A DNA stretch of 64,000 nt from NCBI RefSeq assembly GCF_050916355.1, contig NZ_CP136946.1, positions 1,054,001 to 1,118,000 of the forward strand, given 5' to 3'. Origin of the DNA: Jeongeupia wiesaeckerbachi (GTDB taxonomy: Bacteria; Pseudomonadota; Gammaproteobacteria; Burkholderiales; Chitinibacteraceae). The position numbers and the translations under genes were made by a program. The notes below the pieces were generated by a model. That model did no database searches and was not told the DNA's origin. It was given only the letters and a program-made list of their open reading frames with translations. Positions 1-8,886 of this stretch are shown here, piece after piece. Every line of letters begins with the position of its first letter. The first letter of the stretch is position 1.

Positions 1-806
1 TTGTGCGGAATCGCCTCATCGCCATGGATGTCGAGGAAGACATCGACGCCGGTTTGCTGCATCAGTTCGCGCACCCACAGCACCTCCGGGCTGCGCGCCA
101 GCGACGGTGCACCCCATTCGCGGTTCAGGTTGGCGCCCATCGCATTGGTGCGCAGATTGCCGCGCACGCTGCCGTCCGGGTTCATGTTCGGCACGACGTA
201 GAACACCGCTTTTTCCAGCAGCGCCCGGCCGAGCGCGTTCTGCGTATCGAGCAAGGCCTCGAGGAAGCCTTCGGCGAACCACTCGGCCATGCTCTCGCCC
301 GGATGCTGGCGCGCGGTCAGCCAGACTTTTTGCTTGCCCGGAGTGTCGACGCCGATTTTCAGCGCATCGAAATCATGGCCGTCGGGCGTCACGCCCAGCG
401 GCAGCAGCTCGACCCACGGCGACGCTTCGAGCGCACCGCCGATCAGCTGCTGGTGGCGCTCCCACGAATACGGCTCGAAATAGGCGAACCAGATCGCGTC
501 GTGGCGCGGCGTATGGCGGATCGTCAGCGTCTGGCCATCGAAATCGGTCGGCACACGGAACCAGTTTTCGCGATCGTACGACGCGACCGCTTGGTAATCC
601 GGCCAGCCGTCCGGGTACGCCGAACTTCCCGCATTCTCGATCCGCAGCACGCAATCGGTGTTCTTCGCGCCGGAAACGCGGAAATGGAACCACTGCGTGA
701 ACGGCGACGCGTTGTCGGGCCGCAGCGCCAGGCGGACATTGGCCGGATCGCTCGCGTCGACGACGTCGATCGAACCGGAATCGAAATGGCTGCTGATGCG
801 GATCAT
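1..806 (-). CDS. M14-family zinc carboxypeptidase-like protein, 3' end cut by window edge
   Basis: The first 268 codons are visible and the reading frame runs off the left edge. The start is the ATG at 806, preceded by an AGGGAG ribosome site. An N-terminal beta-rich domain (about residues 1-130) is followed by a carboxypeptidase domain with the expected zinc motif HPGE, then NMNPDG, NLNREW and DIHGDE. This order is that of cytosolic-type M14 metallocarboxypeptidases, which remove C-terminal residues from peptides. There is no signal peptide, so a cytoplasmic location is likely. The substrate cannot be told from sequence. The distal catalytic glutamate lies outside the window. An oxidoreductase gene lies 80 bases upstream on the same strand. 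Confidence 0.85.
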   Translation of the reverse strand, partial: MIRISSHFDSGSIDVVDASDPANVRLALRPDNASPFTQWFHFRVSGAKNTDCVLRIENAGSSAYPDGWPDYQAVASYDRENWFRVPTDFDGQTLTIRHTPRHDAIWFAYFEPYSWERHQQLIGGALEASPWVELLPLGVTPDGHDFDALKIGVDTPGKQKVWLTARQHPGESMAEWFAEGFLEALLDTQNALGRALLEKAVFYVVPNMNPDGSVRGNLRTNAMGANLNREWGAPSLARSPEVLWVRELMQQTGVDVFLDIHGDEAIPH

Positions 807-886
807 GCTGGGCTCCCTGGGGCCGATACGGACCGGCCGGATTCTACGCGGCGCCTCGCTGCGGCCGAACGGTAGTAATCGCCGTT

Positions 887-1849
887 TCAGACCTCGAACG
901 GATAGACCACACCGAGACCGGCGCGCGCGGCGTCGATCAGCGTGAGCATCGACCGTGAATGCGCATGGGTGACGATGGGGCTTTCGAGCATGCCGCCCTC
1001 GATCAGCGCGCCGAAGTGCGCGGCTTCGTAGTTGAGCCCGCTGCCGATCATCGGCGCGTCGAGCTCGACCTTGCGGCCGTCGGCGTAATGGATCGTCGCA
1101 CGGACCGGGTTCCACCACTTTTCATGGATCACGATATGTCCGCCGGGGGCGCCGAGCAGCGCGTCACCGCTGCCGGCGAGATCGAGTCCGCAATAGAGCT
1201 GGGCGATGCCGCCTTCGTGCCGGACGTTGACGCTGGCGAAGGCGTCGACGCCGCCGTGCAGCCGGCCGAGCACCTGCACCTCCTGCACCGGGCCGAGCCA
1301 GTCGACCGCAAGGAAGGCACTGTAGATGCCGATATCGAGCAGGCTGCCGCCGGCCATCTCCGGACGCCACAGCATGTGATCCGCCGGCACGCCGGGATTG
1401 GCAAAGCCGGCGCGGACGAAACCGACCGGGCCGATCGGGTCGGCGGCGAGGTGATCGCGCAGCTTGCGGTACAGCGGGTAGAACGGTGGCTTCATCGCCT
1501 CCATGAACAGCTTGCCATGCTCGCGCGCGGCGGCAAGAACGCTGTCGAGTTCGGCCACGCTGATCGCCGCCGGTTTCTCGCACAGCACGTGCTTGCCGAC
1601 AGCGAGCGCCTGGACCGCCAGCCTGGCGTGGCTGGTGTGCGGCGTGGCGATGTAGACCGCATCGACATCGCTGCGCAGCAGCGCTTCGAGCTCGGCGTAG
1701 ACGGCACCACCGAATTCGCGGGCAAAGGCATCGGCCTTGTCGGTATTGCGGTTCCACACCGCGGTGAGCGTCGCATCGGCGACATGCTCCAGGCCCTGCG
1801 CGAAACGGCGGGCGATATTGCCGCAGCCGATCATGCCCCAACGAATCAT
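887..1849 (-). CDS. Gfo/Idh/MocA family NAD(P)-dependent oxidoreductase
   Basis: 320 residues. The N-terminal Rossmann domain begins with the dinucleotide motif GCGNIA. The family's conserved EKP motif appears in VLCEKPAAI, and the C-terminal alpha/beta domain follows. Members oxidise or reduce sugars, inositols or related polyols in the cytoplasm. The substrate here is not determinable. The ATG at 1849 has a good AGGAGA ribosome site. Neighbours (a carboxypeptidase and a GH16-like lipoprotein) do not form an obvious pathway. Confidence 0.88.
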   Translation of the reverse strand: MIRWGMIGCGNIARRFAQGLEHVADATLTAVWNRNTDKADAFAREFGGAVYAELEALLRSDVDAVYIATPHTSHARLAVQALAVGKHVLCEKPAAISVAELDSVLAAAREHGKLFMEAMKPPFYPLYRKLRDHLAADPIGPVGFVRAGFANPGVPADHMLWRPEMAGGSLLDIGIYSAFLAVDWLGPVQEVQVLGRLHGGVDAFASVNVRHEGGIAQLYCGLDLAGSGDALLGAPGGHIVIHEKWWNPVRATIHYADGRKVELDAPMIGSGLNYEAAHFGALIEGGMLESPIVTHAHSRSMLTLIDAARAGLGVVYPFEV

Positions 1850-1946
1850 CTGTTTCTCCTGACGGCCGCCGGGCTCAGCGCGGCAGCCATTTACATACAG
1901 TTGTGTTCTTTTATAACCAAAGGCTTTGCCGGTGGTGTACGCGGCG

Positions 1947-2648
1947 CTAACGCGCGCGCGGCGTGAAGCGAAAAGCGGTCACGACGATCTCGGGCGGCTT
2001 GACCTTGGGTTTGCGGCCCTCGAACAGCCAGTAATTGATCATTACCGGCAGCGGCCGCTGCGGGATCATCGCCCGCGGATTGTCCGGCGCGTAACGCCAG
2101 CGCGCCAATACGGTCCCACCCTGAGCCACTTCGAAATCGATCGCCGTCGGCTGCCAGTCGAAGCGGAACTGCACCGGGCCGTCGCTCGGCGGGACTTCGA
2201 AGCCGTGATGGCCGCGTTGCTTGCTGAACGCGGGGTCGGCCGGCCAGACGGTGAAGTTGCCGTTCGGATGAGCCGGATTACCCCAGCGGGCCAGTTCGAC
2301 GTCGATCTCGTTGGTGCCGTCGACCGCCGTGCCGTAGCTCGGGTAATTGAAGAAACCGAGCACCAGATCGGGGCCGAGATCGGGCAGTTTTTCGATCTCG
2401 AACTCGTAGCGGCCAAAGCCGAGCGACTCGCTCAGCACCGCCTCGGCACAGCTCCACTCGGCGCCGCGTTTGACGATCGCCAGATGCAGCCGGCCCTGTT
2501 CGTCCTGCCAGACATTGCCACGGTCAAACTGGTTCGGCCCCGGCCCGCCGTGGCGGCGCTGCGACAGCCAGTTCATCTCGCCAAGTTGCGGTCCGGCGCA
2601 GCCGGCCAGCAGTACCGCACACAGCACCGCCAGCCAGCCACGACGCAT
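1947..2648 (-). CDS. GH16-like glycosidase lipoprotein
   Basis: 233 residues. The N-terminus has a lipoprotein signal with lipobox LAGC (Cys17), so the protein is probably anchored in the outer or inner membrane facing the periplasm. The rest resembles the jelly-roll fold of glycoside hydrolase family 16. It contains NEIDVE, which fits the family's catalytic ExDxE pattern (nucleophile and acid/base glutamates). GH16 enzymes cut beta-1,3 or beta-1,4 glucans, galactans and related polymers; the substrate is not predictable. The stop lies 97 bases before the oxidoreductase start. The length is short for GH16 but close to single-domain members. Confidence 0.7.
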   Translation of the reverse strand: MRRGWLAVLCAVLLAGCAGPQLGEMNWLSQRRHGGPGPNQFDRGNVWQDEQGRLHLAIVKRGAEWSCAEAVLSESLGFGRYEFEIEKLPDLGPDLVLGFFNYPSYGTAVDGTNEIDVELARWGNPAHPNGNFTVWPADPAFSKQRGHHGFEVPPSDGPVQFRFDWQPTAIDFEVAQGGTVLARWRYAPDNPRAMIPQRPLPVMINYWLFEGRKPKVKPPEIVVTAFRFTPRAR

Positions 2649-2649
2649 G

Positions 2650-3291
2650 TCAGCTCCTTGTTTCGCGCTCGAAACGCACCAGCGCCAGATTGCCCAAGAG
2701 ATTGGGCATGAACTCGACGCGTCGGCCGTTCGCGAGCACGACGCGGCCGGTGTTCTTCATGCCAAGTTTGATCAATAGCCGATCGAAGTCGTTGACGGTG
2801 CAGAAGTGGATATTCGGTGTGTTATACCACTCGTAAGGAATCGTCTCGGAGACCGGCATCCGCCCTTGCAGGATCTGCCAGCGGTTTTCCCAGTAGCCGA
2901 AATTCGGGAAGGTGACGATGCCGGTGCGGCCGACGCGCGCCATCTCGGTCAGGATGCCCTCGATGTTGTGCATCGCCTGGATCGTCAGCGACAGCACGAC
3001 GTAGTCGAAGCTGTCGTCCTCGAACTGCGCCAGCCCGACCTCGAGGTTGCTCTGGATCACGTTGACGCCGCGCGAGATGCAGGCGACGACGCCGTCGACA
3101 TCGATTTCAACGCCATAGCCGCGCACGTCCTTGTGCGTCGCCAGCCACGACAGCAGGGCGCCGTCGCCGCAACCGAGGTCGAGCACGCGCGCGCCGCGGG
3201 CGATCCAGTTGCCGATCTGGTTGAGGTCGGGGCGCAGTTCGGGCGTGCCGGTGGCGGCGCCCTTGATGGCCGGACTGATCGCGGTACTCAT
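2650..3291 (-). CDS. metW: MetW, methionine biosynthesis partner of MetX
   Basis: 213 residues with a class I SAM-binding motif, VLDLGCGDG, at about residues 36-44. MetW is encoded directly after metX in betaproteobacteria and pseudomonads and is reported to support the homoserine acyltransferase activity of MetX. Its start codon overlaps the metX stop by four bases, which indicates translational coupling. A methyltransferase-like fold is clear from the sequence, but a methylated substrate is not established. Confidence 0.93.
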   Translation of the reverse strand: MSTAISPAIKGAATGTPELRPDLNQIGNWIARGARVLDLGCGDGALLSWLATHKDVRGYGVEIDVDGVVACISRGVNVIQSNLEVGLAQFEDDSFDYVVLSLTIQAMHNIEGILTEMARVGRTGIVTFPNFGYWENRWQILQGRMPVSETIPYEWYNTPNIHFCTVNDFDRLLIKLGMKNTGRVVLANGRRVEFMPNLLGNLALVRFERETRS

Positions 3292-4448
3292 GCGCGGGCC
3301 TCCTGCGGCAGCGGGTTCACCTCAATGGCAATGCGCGCCAGATAGCCGCGCATCAGCGCGTGGTAGGGCGCGTCCTCCATCAGGAAGGCATCGTGGCCGT
3401 GCGCCGACTCGATCTCGGCGTAGCTGACGTCTTTCTTGGCGTCGAGCAGTGCCTTGACGATCTCGCGCGAACGCTCGGGCGCAAAGCGCCAGTCGGTGGT
3501 AAACGACACGACCAGGAAGCGTGCCTGCGCCTGGCGCATCGCCTCGGCCAGATCACCGCCGTAGTGCCGCGCCGGGTCGAAATAGTCGAGTGCCTTGGTC
3601 ATCAAGAGATAGGTATTGGCGTCGAAATAGTCGGAGAACTTGTCGCCCTGATAGCGCAGGTACGATTCGATTTCGAACTCGACGTCATAACCGAACTTGT
3701 ACTCGCCCGAGCGCAGCAGGCGGCCGAATTTCTCGCCCATGCCGTCGTCACTCAAATACGTAATGTGACCGAGCATCCGCGCCAGTCGCAAGCCGCGGCG
3801 CGGCACGGTGTCGTGCTGGTAGAAGTCGCCGCCGTGGAAATCCGGATCGGTGATGATGGCCTGACGCGCGACGTCGTTGAAGGCGATATTCTGTGCCGTC
3901 AGCTTCGGCGCCGACGCGATCACCAGCGCATGGCGGACGCGCTCGGGATGCGTGATCGCCCAGCGCAAGGCCTGCATGCCGCCGAGGCTGCCGCCGATGA
4001 TCGCCGCGAACTGGCGGATGCCGAGCCGGTCGGCCAGCATCGCCTGCGTCTGCACCCAGTCGCCGACCAGCAGCACCGGAAAGCGCGAGCCGTAGGGCTT
4101 GCCGGTCTCGGGGTCGAGGCTGGCCGGCCCGGTCGAGCCATGACAGCCGCCGAGGTTGTTGACGCCGATGACGAAGAAACGGTCGGTATCGATCGGCTTG
4201 CCCGGGCCGATCATATTGTCCCACCAGCCCGGCGCCTTATCGTCCGGCTGGTGGCGGCCGGCCACGTGATGGTGGCCCGACAGCGCATGGCAGATCAGGA
4301 TGGCGTTGGACGCATCGGCATTCAGCGTGCCGTAGGTTTCGTAGACTAGCTCGAAGCGCGGCAGGATGGCGCCGCTGGCGAGCTGGATCGGCGCGTCGAA
4401 GACCGCGGTTTGCGGCGTGACGAGGCCGACGGAGTGGCGGTCGGGCAT
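3288..4448 (-). CDS. metX: Homoserine O-acyltransferase MetX
   Basis: 386 residues, alpha/beta hydrolase fold. The nucleophile elbow is GGSLGG with Ser154, and the late His lies in SAHGHD. The enzyme transfers an acetyl or succinyl group to the hydroxyl of homoserine, the first committed step of methionine synthesis. MetX-MetW pairs in proteobacteria can be succinyltransferases, and I cannot decide the acyl donor from sequence alone. metX is first in the two-gene unit with metW. Any promoter must lie in the 54 bases before the ATG or inside the upstream glycosyltransferase gene. Confidence 0.94.
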   Translation of the reverse strand: MPDRHSVGLVTPQTAVFDAPIQLASGAILPRFELVYETYGTLNADASNAILICHALSGHHHVAGRHQPDDKAPGWWDNMIGPGKPIDTDRFFVIGVNNLGGCHGSTGPASLDPETGKPYGSRFPVLLVGDWVQTQAMLADRLGIRQFAAIIGGSLGGMQALRWAITHPERVRHALVIASAPKLTAQNIAFNDVARQAIITDPDFHGGDFYQHDTVPRRGLRLARMLGHITYLSDDGMGEKFGRLLRSGEYKFGYDVEFEIESYLRYQGDKFSDYFDANTYLLMTKALDYFDPARHYGGDLAEAMRQAQARFLVVSFTTDWRFAPERSREIVKALLDAKKDVSYAEIESAHGHDAFLMEDAPYHALMRGYLARIAIEVNPLPQEARA

Positions 4449-4502
4449 GGCGGGCGACAGAGAGGCTAAAGCTGGCAGTCTATCGACCCGGCGCCCCCCC
4501 GG

Positions 4503-5534
4503 CTAGTCGCCGGCACAGCGTTCGCGCAAGCGCCGGTGCGCGGCGAACACGGTCTCGGCATCGAGCGCGTTCACGTCACGCTCCGCGGTCTGCAGAATTT
4601 CGTGCGGTACGCCCCAGGGCGCCCATGCCGCGGCATTGCTATTGCCGAACAGCGCGACCACCGGCTTGCCGAGGCCGGCCGCGACATGCATCGCACCGCC
4701 GTCTGCGGTAATCACCTGATCGCACAACTGCATCGCCGCCATCAGCTCGTCCAGCGACGTCGTCCGGATCGGCAGCAGCGGCAACCCGTCGCAGGCAGCG
4801 GCCAGTTGCGCCGCCTTGTCGTCGTCGCCGGGGTGGCGGGGATCGTCGGCCGCACCGGGTGACCAGAGCAGCACCAGCCGGCACGGGCCGGCGGCCGCGA
4901 TGCGGGCCGCCAGCGCGGCAAAGCGCTCGACCGGCCAGCGCTGCTTGAGCTTGCGCGCGCTGAGTTGCAGCGCATACACCGGCACGCTGCCATTGAGCCC
5001 GTGACGCACGCGCATTGCCGCCACCTGCGCCCCATCGGCAAACAGCCGCAACGGACCCGGCGCCGTATCGATGCCCAGCGGCGCGAGCAGCCGGTGCAGG
5101 CGTTCGACCAGATGCTCGCAGCCGAACTCGGGCGCGGTCACCAGATCGGTGATGCTTGGATGCCCCGGCCGACCGTGGTCGCACAAGGCGACGATGCGCT
5201 TGGCCCTGGCCAGCGTCGCCCACTGCAAAGGCCGCTTGTCCCACGCCTCCTTGGCGACGACGGCGATGTCATAGCGCGCCCGGCGGATGTCGAGCACCGT
5301 GCGGATACGCTCGACGATCACCTGCCACGCCGATTCGCCGGCGTCGCGATGATGGAGCTTCTTGTAGCGATAGACGCGCCCGACGTCGGGATTACCGCTG
5401 AGGATCGCCTCGTTGTAGCTGTTGACGAGCACGTCGACCCGCCAGCCCGGTTGCGCGGCAAGCGCCTTGATCAGCGGTGTCGTCAGGATCAGGTCGCCGA
5501 TATTGTCGCGGCGGATCAACAGCACCCGGGTCAT
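4503..5534 (-). CDS. Glycosyltransferase family 9 (heptosyltransferase-like)
   Basis: 343 residues. The N-terminus VLLIRRDNIGDLILTTP and the later DGGAMHVAAGLGKPVVALFG are typical of GT9, the ADP-heptose:LPS heptosyltransferase family. Two Rossmann-like domains (GT-B fold) are expected, acting at the cytoplasmic face of the inner membrane on lipid A-core. It is the last gene of the LPS cluster in the direction of transcription. Its start overlaps the stop of the ligase-like gene by four bases. Which sugar it transfers is unknown. Confidence 0.88.
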   Translation of the reverse strand: MTRVLLIRRDNIGDLILTTPLIKALAAQPGWRVDVLVNSYNEAILSGNPDVGRVYRYKKLHHRDAGESAWQVIVERIRTVLDIRRARYDIAVVAKEAWDKRPLQWATLARAKRIVALCDHGRPGHPSITDLVTAPEFGCEHLVERLHRLLAPLGIDTAPGPLRLFADGAQVAAMRVRHGLNGSVPVYALQLSARKLKQRWPVERFAALAARIAAAGPCRLVLLWSPGAADDPRHPGDDDKAAQLAAACDGLPLLPIRTTSLDELMAAMQLCDQVITADGGAMHVAAGLGKPVVALFGNSNAAAWAPWGVPHEILQTAERDVNALDAETVFAAHRRLRERCAGD

Positions 5535-6700
5535 GTTTTGTCACCGAAACGTGCCGACTGCGCCAGCGCGATGCCGGCAAACAGCCCAAGCGGCGCCCAC
5601 GCCAGCGGCTCGGTCATGCCGAGCACGCCGTAGAAGCCGATCAGGCCGAGCAAGGCCGCCTCGGCCAGATAGTTGCCCTCAGCACTACGGCGCCACAACA
5701 GCCAGGCGCTGCGCAGCATGATGGTCAGCAGCAAGGCGGCGCCGGCCAGGCCGGTCGCGAATGCGACTTCAAGCCAGATATTGTGCGGGTGCGTCGCTTC
5801 TTTCCAGGCCCAGCTGTCGTGCTTGACCGCTTCGGCGGCAAAGGTTTTGCTGAAATTGGCGTTGCCGTAGCCGTGGCCGAGCAGCGGTTTGTCGGCAATC
5901 ATCGTCACCGTAGGCATCCACAGCTTGTCGATCCGGCCCGACGAATCGCGCTGCGACATCTTGAACTGCAAGAACTCGTAGGTTTTCGGCGCCAGCGTCT
6001 TGGTCGCATAAATCGCGCCAACGGCAGCGCAGGCGGCCACGACGATCAGCGTCAGCAACTGCTTACGGCTCAGGTTTCGCAACGCGAACAGCAGCAGGAT
6101 CGCCGACATCGTCAACCATGCACCGCGGAAGCCCATGATAACCATCGCCAGCAGCTGAAACAGCAGCAAGGACCCGGCCAGCGCTTTCCACCATCGACCG
6201 AGCGGCGCCTTCAACGCCAGCAACAGCATCGGCAGAAAGACCAGGAAGCGAAAGCCGTAGTCTCGCACATAGAGGCGCACTTCCCATTCCCCGTAGTAGC
6301 GGTAAAGCTCTCCCACGTACAGCACGGTCGTCAGCGCCGACGCGATCACACCGAGCTTGAGTTGCGTTTTGCCATCGAAGTACGAGCTGATCGCCAGTAT
6401 CGACAACAGCAGTACCGACGGTGTCAACACGCTGCGCACGTATTCGGTACGGCTATCGGCCCAGCCGTCGATGACGATGATGGACACGGTATTGAGTACG
6501 AAATAGACGACCCAGGCGCCAGCCAGCCATGGGTCGACCTTTGGCCGATTACGGTACAGTGCGGCAAGCGACAGCAGCAGCAACAGGCCGAGGCTGGTGT
6601 TGCGCAGGCCGGCCAGCGCGGTATTGGCCATCAGCGGCAACAGGATCGTCATCAGCGCCAACAGGCCATAGCCGAGCGGGTCCTTCTTGAGCGCCTGCAT
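5531..6700 (-). CDS. O-antigen ligase-like (WaaL/Wzy family) membrane protein
   Basis: 389 residues, almost entirely hydrophobic with about ten to twelve predicted membrane segments. A larger periplasmic loop carries GHGYGNAN and THPHNIWLEV, the pattern of the O-antigen ligase domain, with the conserved His in HPHN. Such enzymes join polymerised O-antigen to lipid A-core in the periplasm; Wzy polymerases share the fold. It starts one base inside the preceding stop (TGATG) and ends overlapping the GT9 gene, so it belongs to the LPS operon. Confidence 0.82.
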   Translation of the reverse strand: MQALKKDPLGYGLLALMTILLPLMANTALAGLRNTSLGLLLLLSLAALYRNRPKVDPWLAGAWVVYFVLNTVSIIVIDGWADSRTEYVRSVLTPSVLLLSILAISSYFDGKTQLKLGVIASALTTVLYVGELYRYYGEWEVRLYVRDYGFRFLVFLPMLLLALKAPLGRWWKALAGSLLLFQLLAMVIMGFRGAWLTMSAILLLFALRNLSRKQLLTLIVVAACAAVGAIYATKTLAPKTYEFLQFKMSQRDSSGRIDKLWMPTVTMIADKPLLGHGYGNANFSKTFAAEAVKHDSWAWKEATHPHNIWLEVAFATGLAGAALLLTIMLRSAWLLWRRSAEGNYLAEAALLGLIGFYGVLGMTEPLAWAPLGLFAGIALAQSARFGDKT

Positions 6701-7755
6701 CAGACCTCCCTTAGCGTGCGGCGGATCGTCCGCAGCATCAGATCGAAATAATCGTCACGGTCGTACACACCGCAACGCTTGAAGCCGGCCGCGCACTGCC
6801 CCGCCTTGGGCAGGTAGTTGCACGGCACACAGGGCATGGCCTTGAAGACGATCTGGCTGGCCGCGCCGGGATGGACCGTATGCACCGGCAGGTCGTGCGA
6901 CATCGCAGCGATATGACCGTCGGCGAACAGCTGCGCCAGATGCGAGACGAAGCTGTCGACGGTGATCACCGCCGGTGCATGCTTGAGCACGTACAGCACG
7001 TCGTTCAGCGATGCGGTGGTTTCACAGGCGATGCCGAGTGCACGGTAGCCATCGATCGTCGGGTCTTCGGGGCTGAAGAAGGCGCGGATGTCGATCCCGG
7101 GCAGCGCGGCGATCATCCTCGCCAGAAACGCCGGCGGCATCGTCTGGAATGAGGCGCCGCTCGGAAACACCGCCAGCGTCGGCACCGTCAGCGCCGATCG
7201 GTAATCGCCGAGTGCCTTGCCGATATTCGTTTTCAGCACGTCGACGGTCGCGTACAGCGAACGGCCGAGGTCGATTTCGCTGAAGCCGTGATATTCGGCC
7301 AGCGGCGCCCACATCTTGATCGCGTAATAATCGGGCGCTTCACGGCGCCAGCGGGTGTTGCCGATCAGGCGCCGGTCGGTCAGCCAGCGCGCCAGCCGCG
7401 CGACACCACCCGGGTGCGGATAGCCGGTCGACGCCAGCCGGCGACGCTCGGCAAAGTTGTTGATCCAGTCCGGCCCGAACCAGTTCTTGTACGCCGAACC
7501 CAGCGTCGTCTTGGCGGCGCTGGTATAGAAGCGCGGATGTGCCGAACCGTTGCTCTGGTCGATCGGCAGTACCTTCGCCCACGGCAGCAGCGCCTGGATC
7601 AGCGGTGCCGCCAGCGAGCGCGGATAACAGATCACGTCGTCGGCAAAGATACCCGGTTTGAGTGCATGCAGCGCCGCCATGCCGTACGCGGCCATGATCG
7701 CGTCGCCCTGGCCGCCCTGCATGATGACCGACTTTACTGCTCGTTTCATGAACAA
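6700..7755 (-). CDS. GT9-like glycosyltransferase of the LPS cluster
   Basis: 351 residues. The N-terminus reads SVIMQGGQGDAIMAAYG, a GT9-like nucleotide-fold start, and the C-terminal half has the heptosyltransferase pattern ITVDSFVSHLAQLF. Several cysteines near the end (CVPC, CAAGFKRC) are like the metal-binding tail often seen in GT9-type LPS enzymes. The ATG at 7755 is followed by a second ATG two codons later, and either may be used. The gene is coupled by TGATG to the ligase-like gene. The transferred sugar is unknown. Confidence 0.75.
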   Translation of the reverse strand: MFMKRAVKSVIMQGGQGDAIMAAYGMAALHALKPGIFADDVICYPRSLAAPLIQALLPWAKVLPIDQSNGSAHPRFYTSAAKTTLGSAYKNWFGPDWINNFAERRRLASTGYPHPGGVARLARWLTDRRLIGNTRWRREAPDYYAIKMWAPLAEYHGFSEIDLGRSLYATVDVLKTNIGKALGDYRSALTVPTLAVFPSGASFQTMPPAFLARMIAALPGIDIRAFFSPEDPTIDGYRALGIACETTASLNDVLYVLKHAPAVITVDSFVSHLAQLFADGHIAAMSHDLPVHTVHPGAASQIVFKAMPCVPCNYLPKAGQCAAGFKRCGVYDRDDYFDLMLRTIRRTLREV

Positions 7756-7770
7756 CCCTGAGAAATGGAC

Positions 7771-8886
7771 TTAGCCGTGCCCGGCAGCACAATAGTCGTC
7801 AAAATCGGCGGCGATACGCGCCCAACCGAAACGCGCGCGCACCATCGCCGTTGACGCAGCAATCACGGCATTGCGTTGCGGCGCGTCGAGCGCACGCAGG
7901 ATATCGCCAGCCAGCCCGGTCGCGTCAAGCGGATCGCCGATCAGGAAGCCGGTTTCGCCATCGATCAGGTATTCGGGCATGCCGCCGCGCCGCGACGCCA
8001 GCACCGGTACGCCGGCGGCCATCGCTTCGATCGCGACCATGCAGAACGGTTCTTCGAACAGCGACGGCACGACGACCAGATCGGCAGCGCGGTAGGCGGC
8101 GAGCATCGCTTCGGGCGGCAGCGAACCGGCAAACACGCCGTCACCGAGCCGGCCGACCGCATCGCGGACGCGCCGTACATAGGCCGCACGCTGGCCGTTG
8201 AGCTTTGCCGGATCGCTTTCGCCGACCAGCAGCAGCCGGCAGCGCGCCGCCAGCTCGGGCGAGGCCAGAAAAGCTTCGGCCAGCGCCAGCGCGCCCTTTT
8301 CCTCGGAAAAGCGCCCGGCGAACAGCACCGTCCGCTTGGCACTCGCCGGCACGTCCAGCGCCGGTCCGGGCTGGGCGCACGCATCAAGGTCGACGCCATT
8401 GCCGATCACGCGGATATCCTGCGCCTTGCTGTTGCGAGCATACCAGTCCCGCAGGTAGCGGCTCGGCACGACCAGCCGGTCGGCGGCGGTCAGCTCACCC
8501 GCCGGCTGCTCGTTGTGCATGTGCAGGACCAGCGGCAGGTCGCGGGCCCGGCGCTTGATCTCGGCATAGGTCGAGATCGAATTGTGCACATAGACCAGTT
8601 CGGCGTCGTGGCGACGCGCCTGCGCCAGCACGCGATCGGCGTAGCCATGCGGATCGAGCTTGGTCCATTTCTGGAACAATCGCTTGTAGGCGCGGCCGAT
8701 CTGCACCCGGTGGATGCGCAGCCGCTCGGAAACCCGCTCATCGATGGCATAACCGGGCTGGTGGGTGCAGGCGATCAGCAGCTCGTGGCGCGAACGCAGG
8801 CCGACCTGGTACATCCACCATTCGACCGCGGCGCTGTGCCGTGGCGGCACCGGATGAATCGGTGCGCAGGTCATCAATACCTTCAC
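7771..8886 (-). CDS. Glycosyltransferase family 4
   Basis: 371 residues from the GTG at 8886, which overlaps the upstream stop as GTGA. The frame stays open far upstream, but that stretch is antisense to a good gene. Sequence from VKVLMTCAPIHP onward looks like GT4: an acceptor domain, then LFAGRFSEEKGALAL and the donor-binding EEPFCMVAIEAMAAGVPV with the EX7E pattern. It probably adds a sugar to the LPS core or O-unit at the cytoplasmic membrane. Fifteen bases separate its stop from the next gene upstream-to-downstream. Confidence 0.87.
   Translation of the reverse strand: MKVLMTCAPIHPVPPRHSAAVEWWMYQVGLRSRHELLIACTHQPGYAIDERVSERLRIHRVQIGRAYKRLFQKWTKLDPHGYADRVLAQARRHDAELVYVHNSISTYAEIKRRARDLPLVLHMHNEQPAGELTAADRLVVPSRYLRDWYARNSKAQDIRVIGNGVDLDACAQPGPALDVPASAKRTVLFAGRFSEEKGALALAEAFLASPELAARCRLLLVGESDPAKLNGQRAAYVRRVRDAVGRLGDGVFAGSLPPEAMLAAYRAADLVVVPSLFEEPFCMVAIEAMAAGVPVLASRRGGMPEYLIDGETGFLIGDPLDATGLAGDILRALDAPQRNAVIAASTAMVRARFGWARIAADFDDYCAAGHG

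Noticed and set aside
1850..1946. Promoter for the oxidoreductase gene (TTGGTT, 17 bases, TATGTA)
   Set aside because: Both hexamers match the consensus at only about half of their positions, too weak to list.
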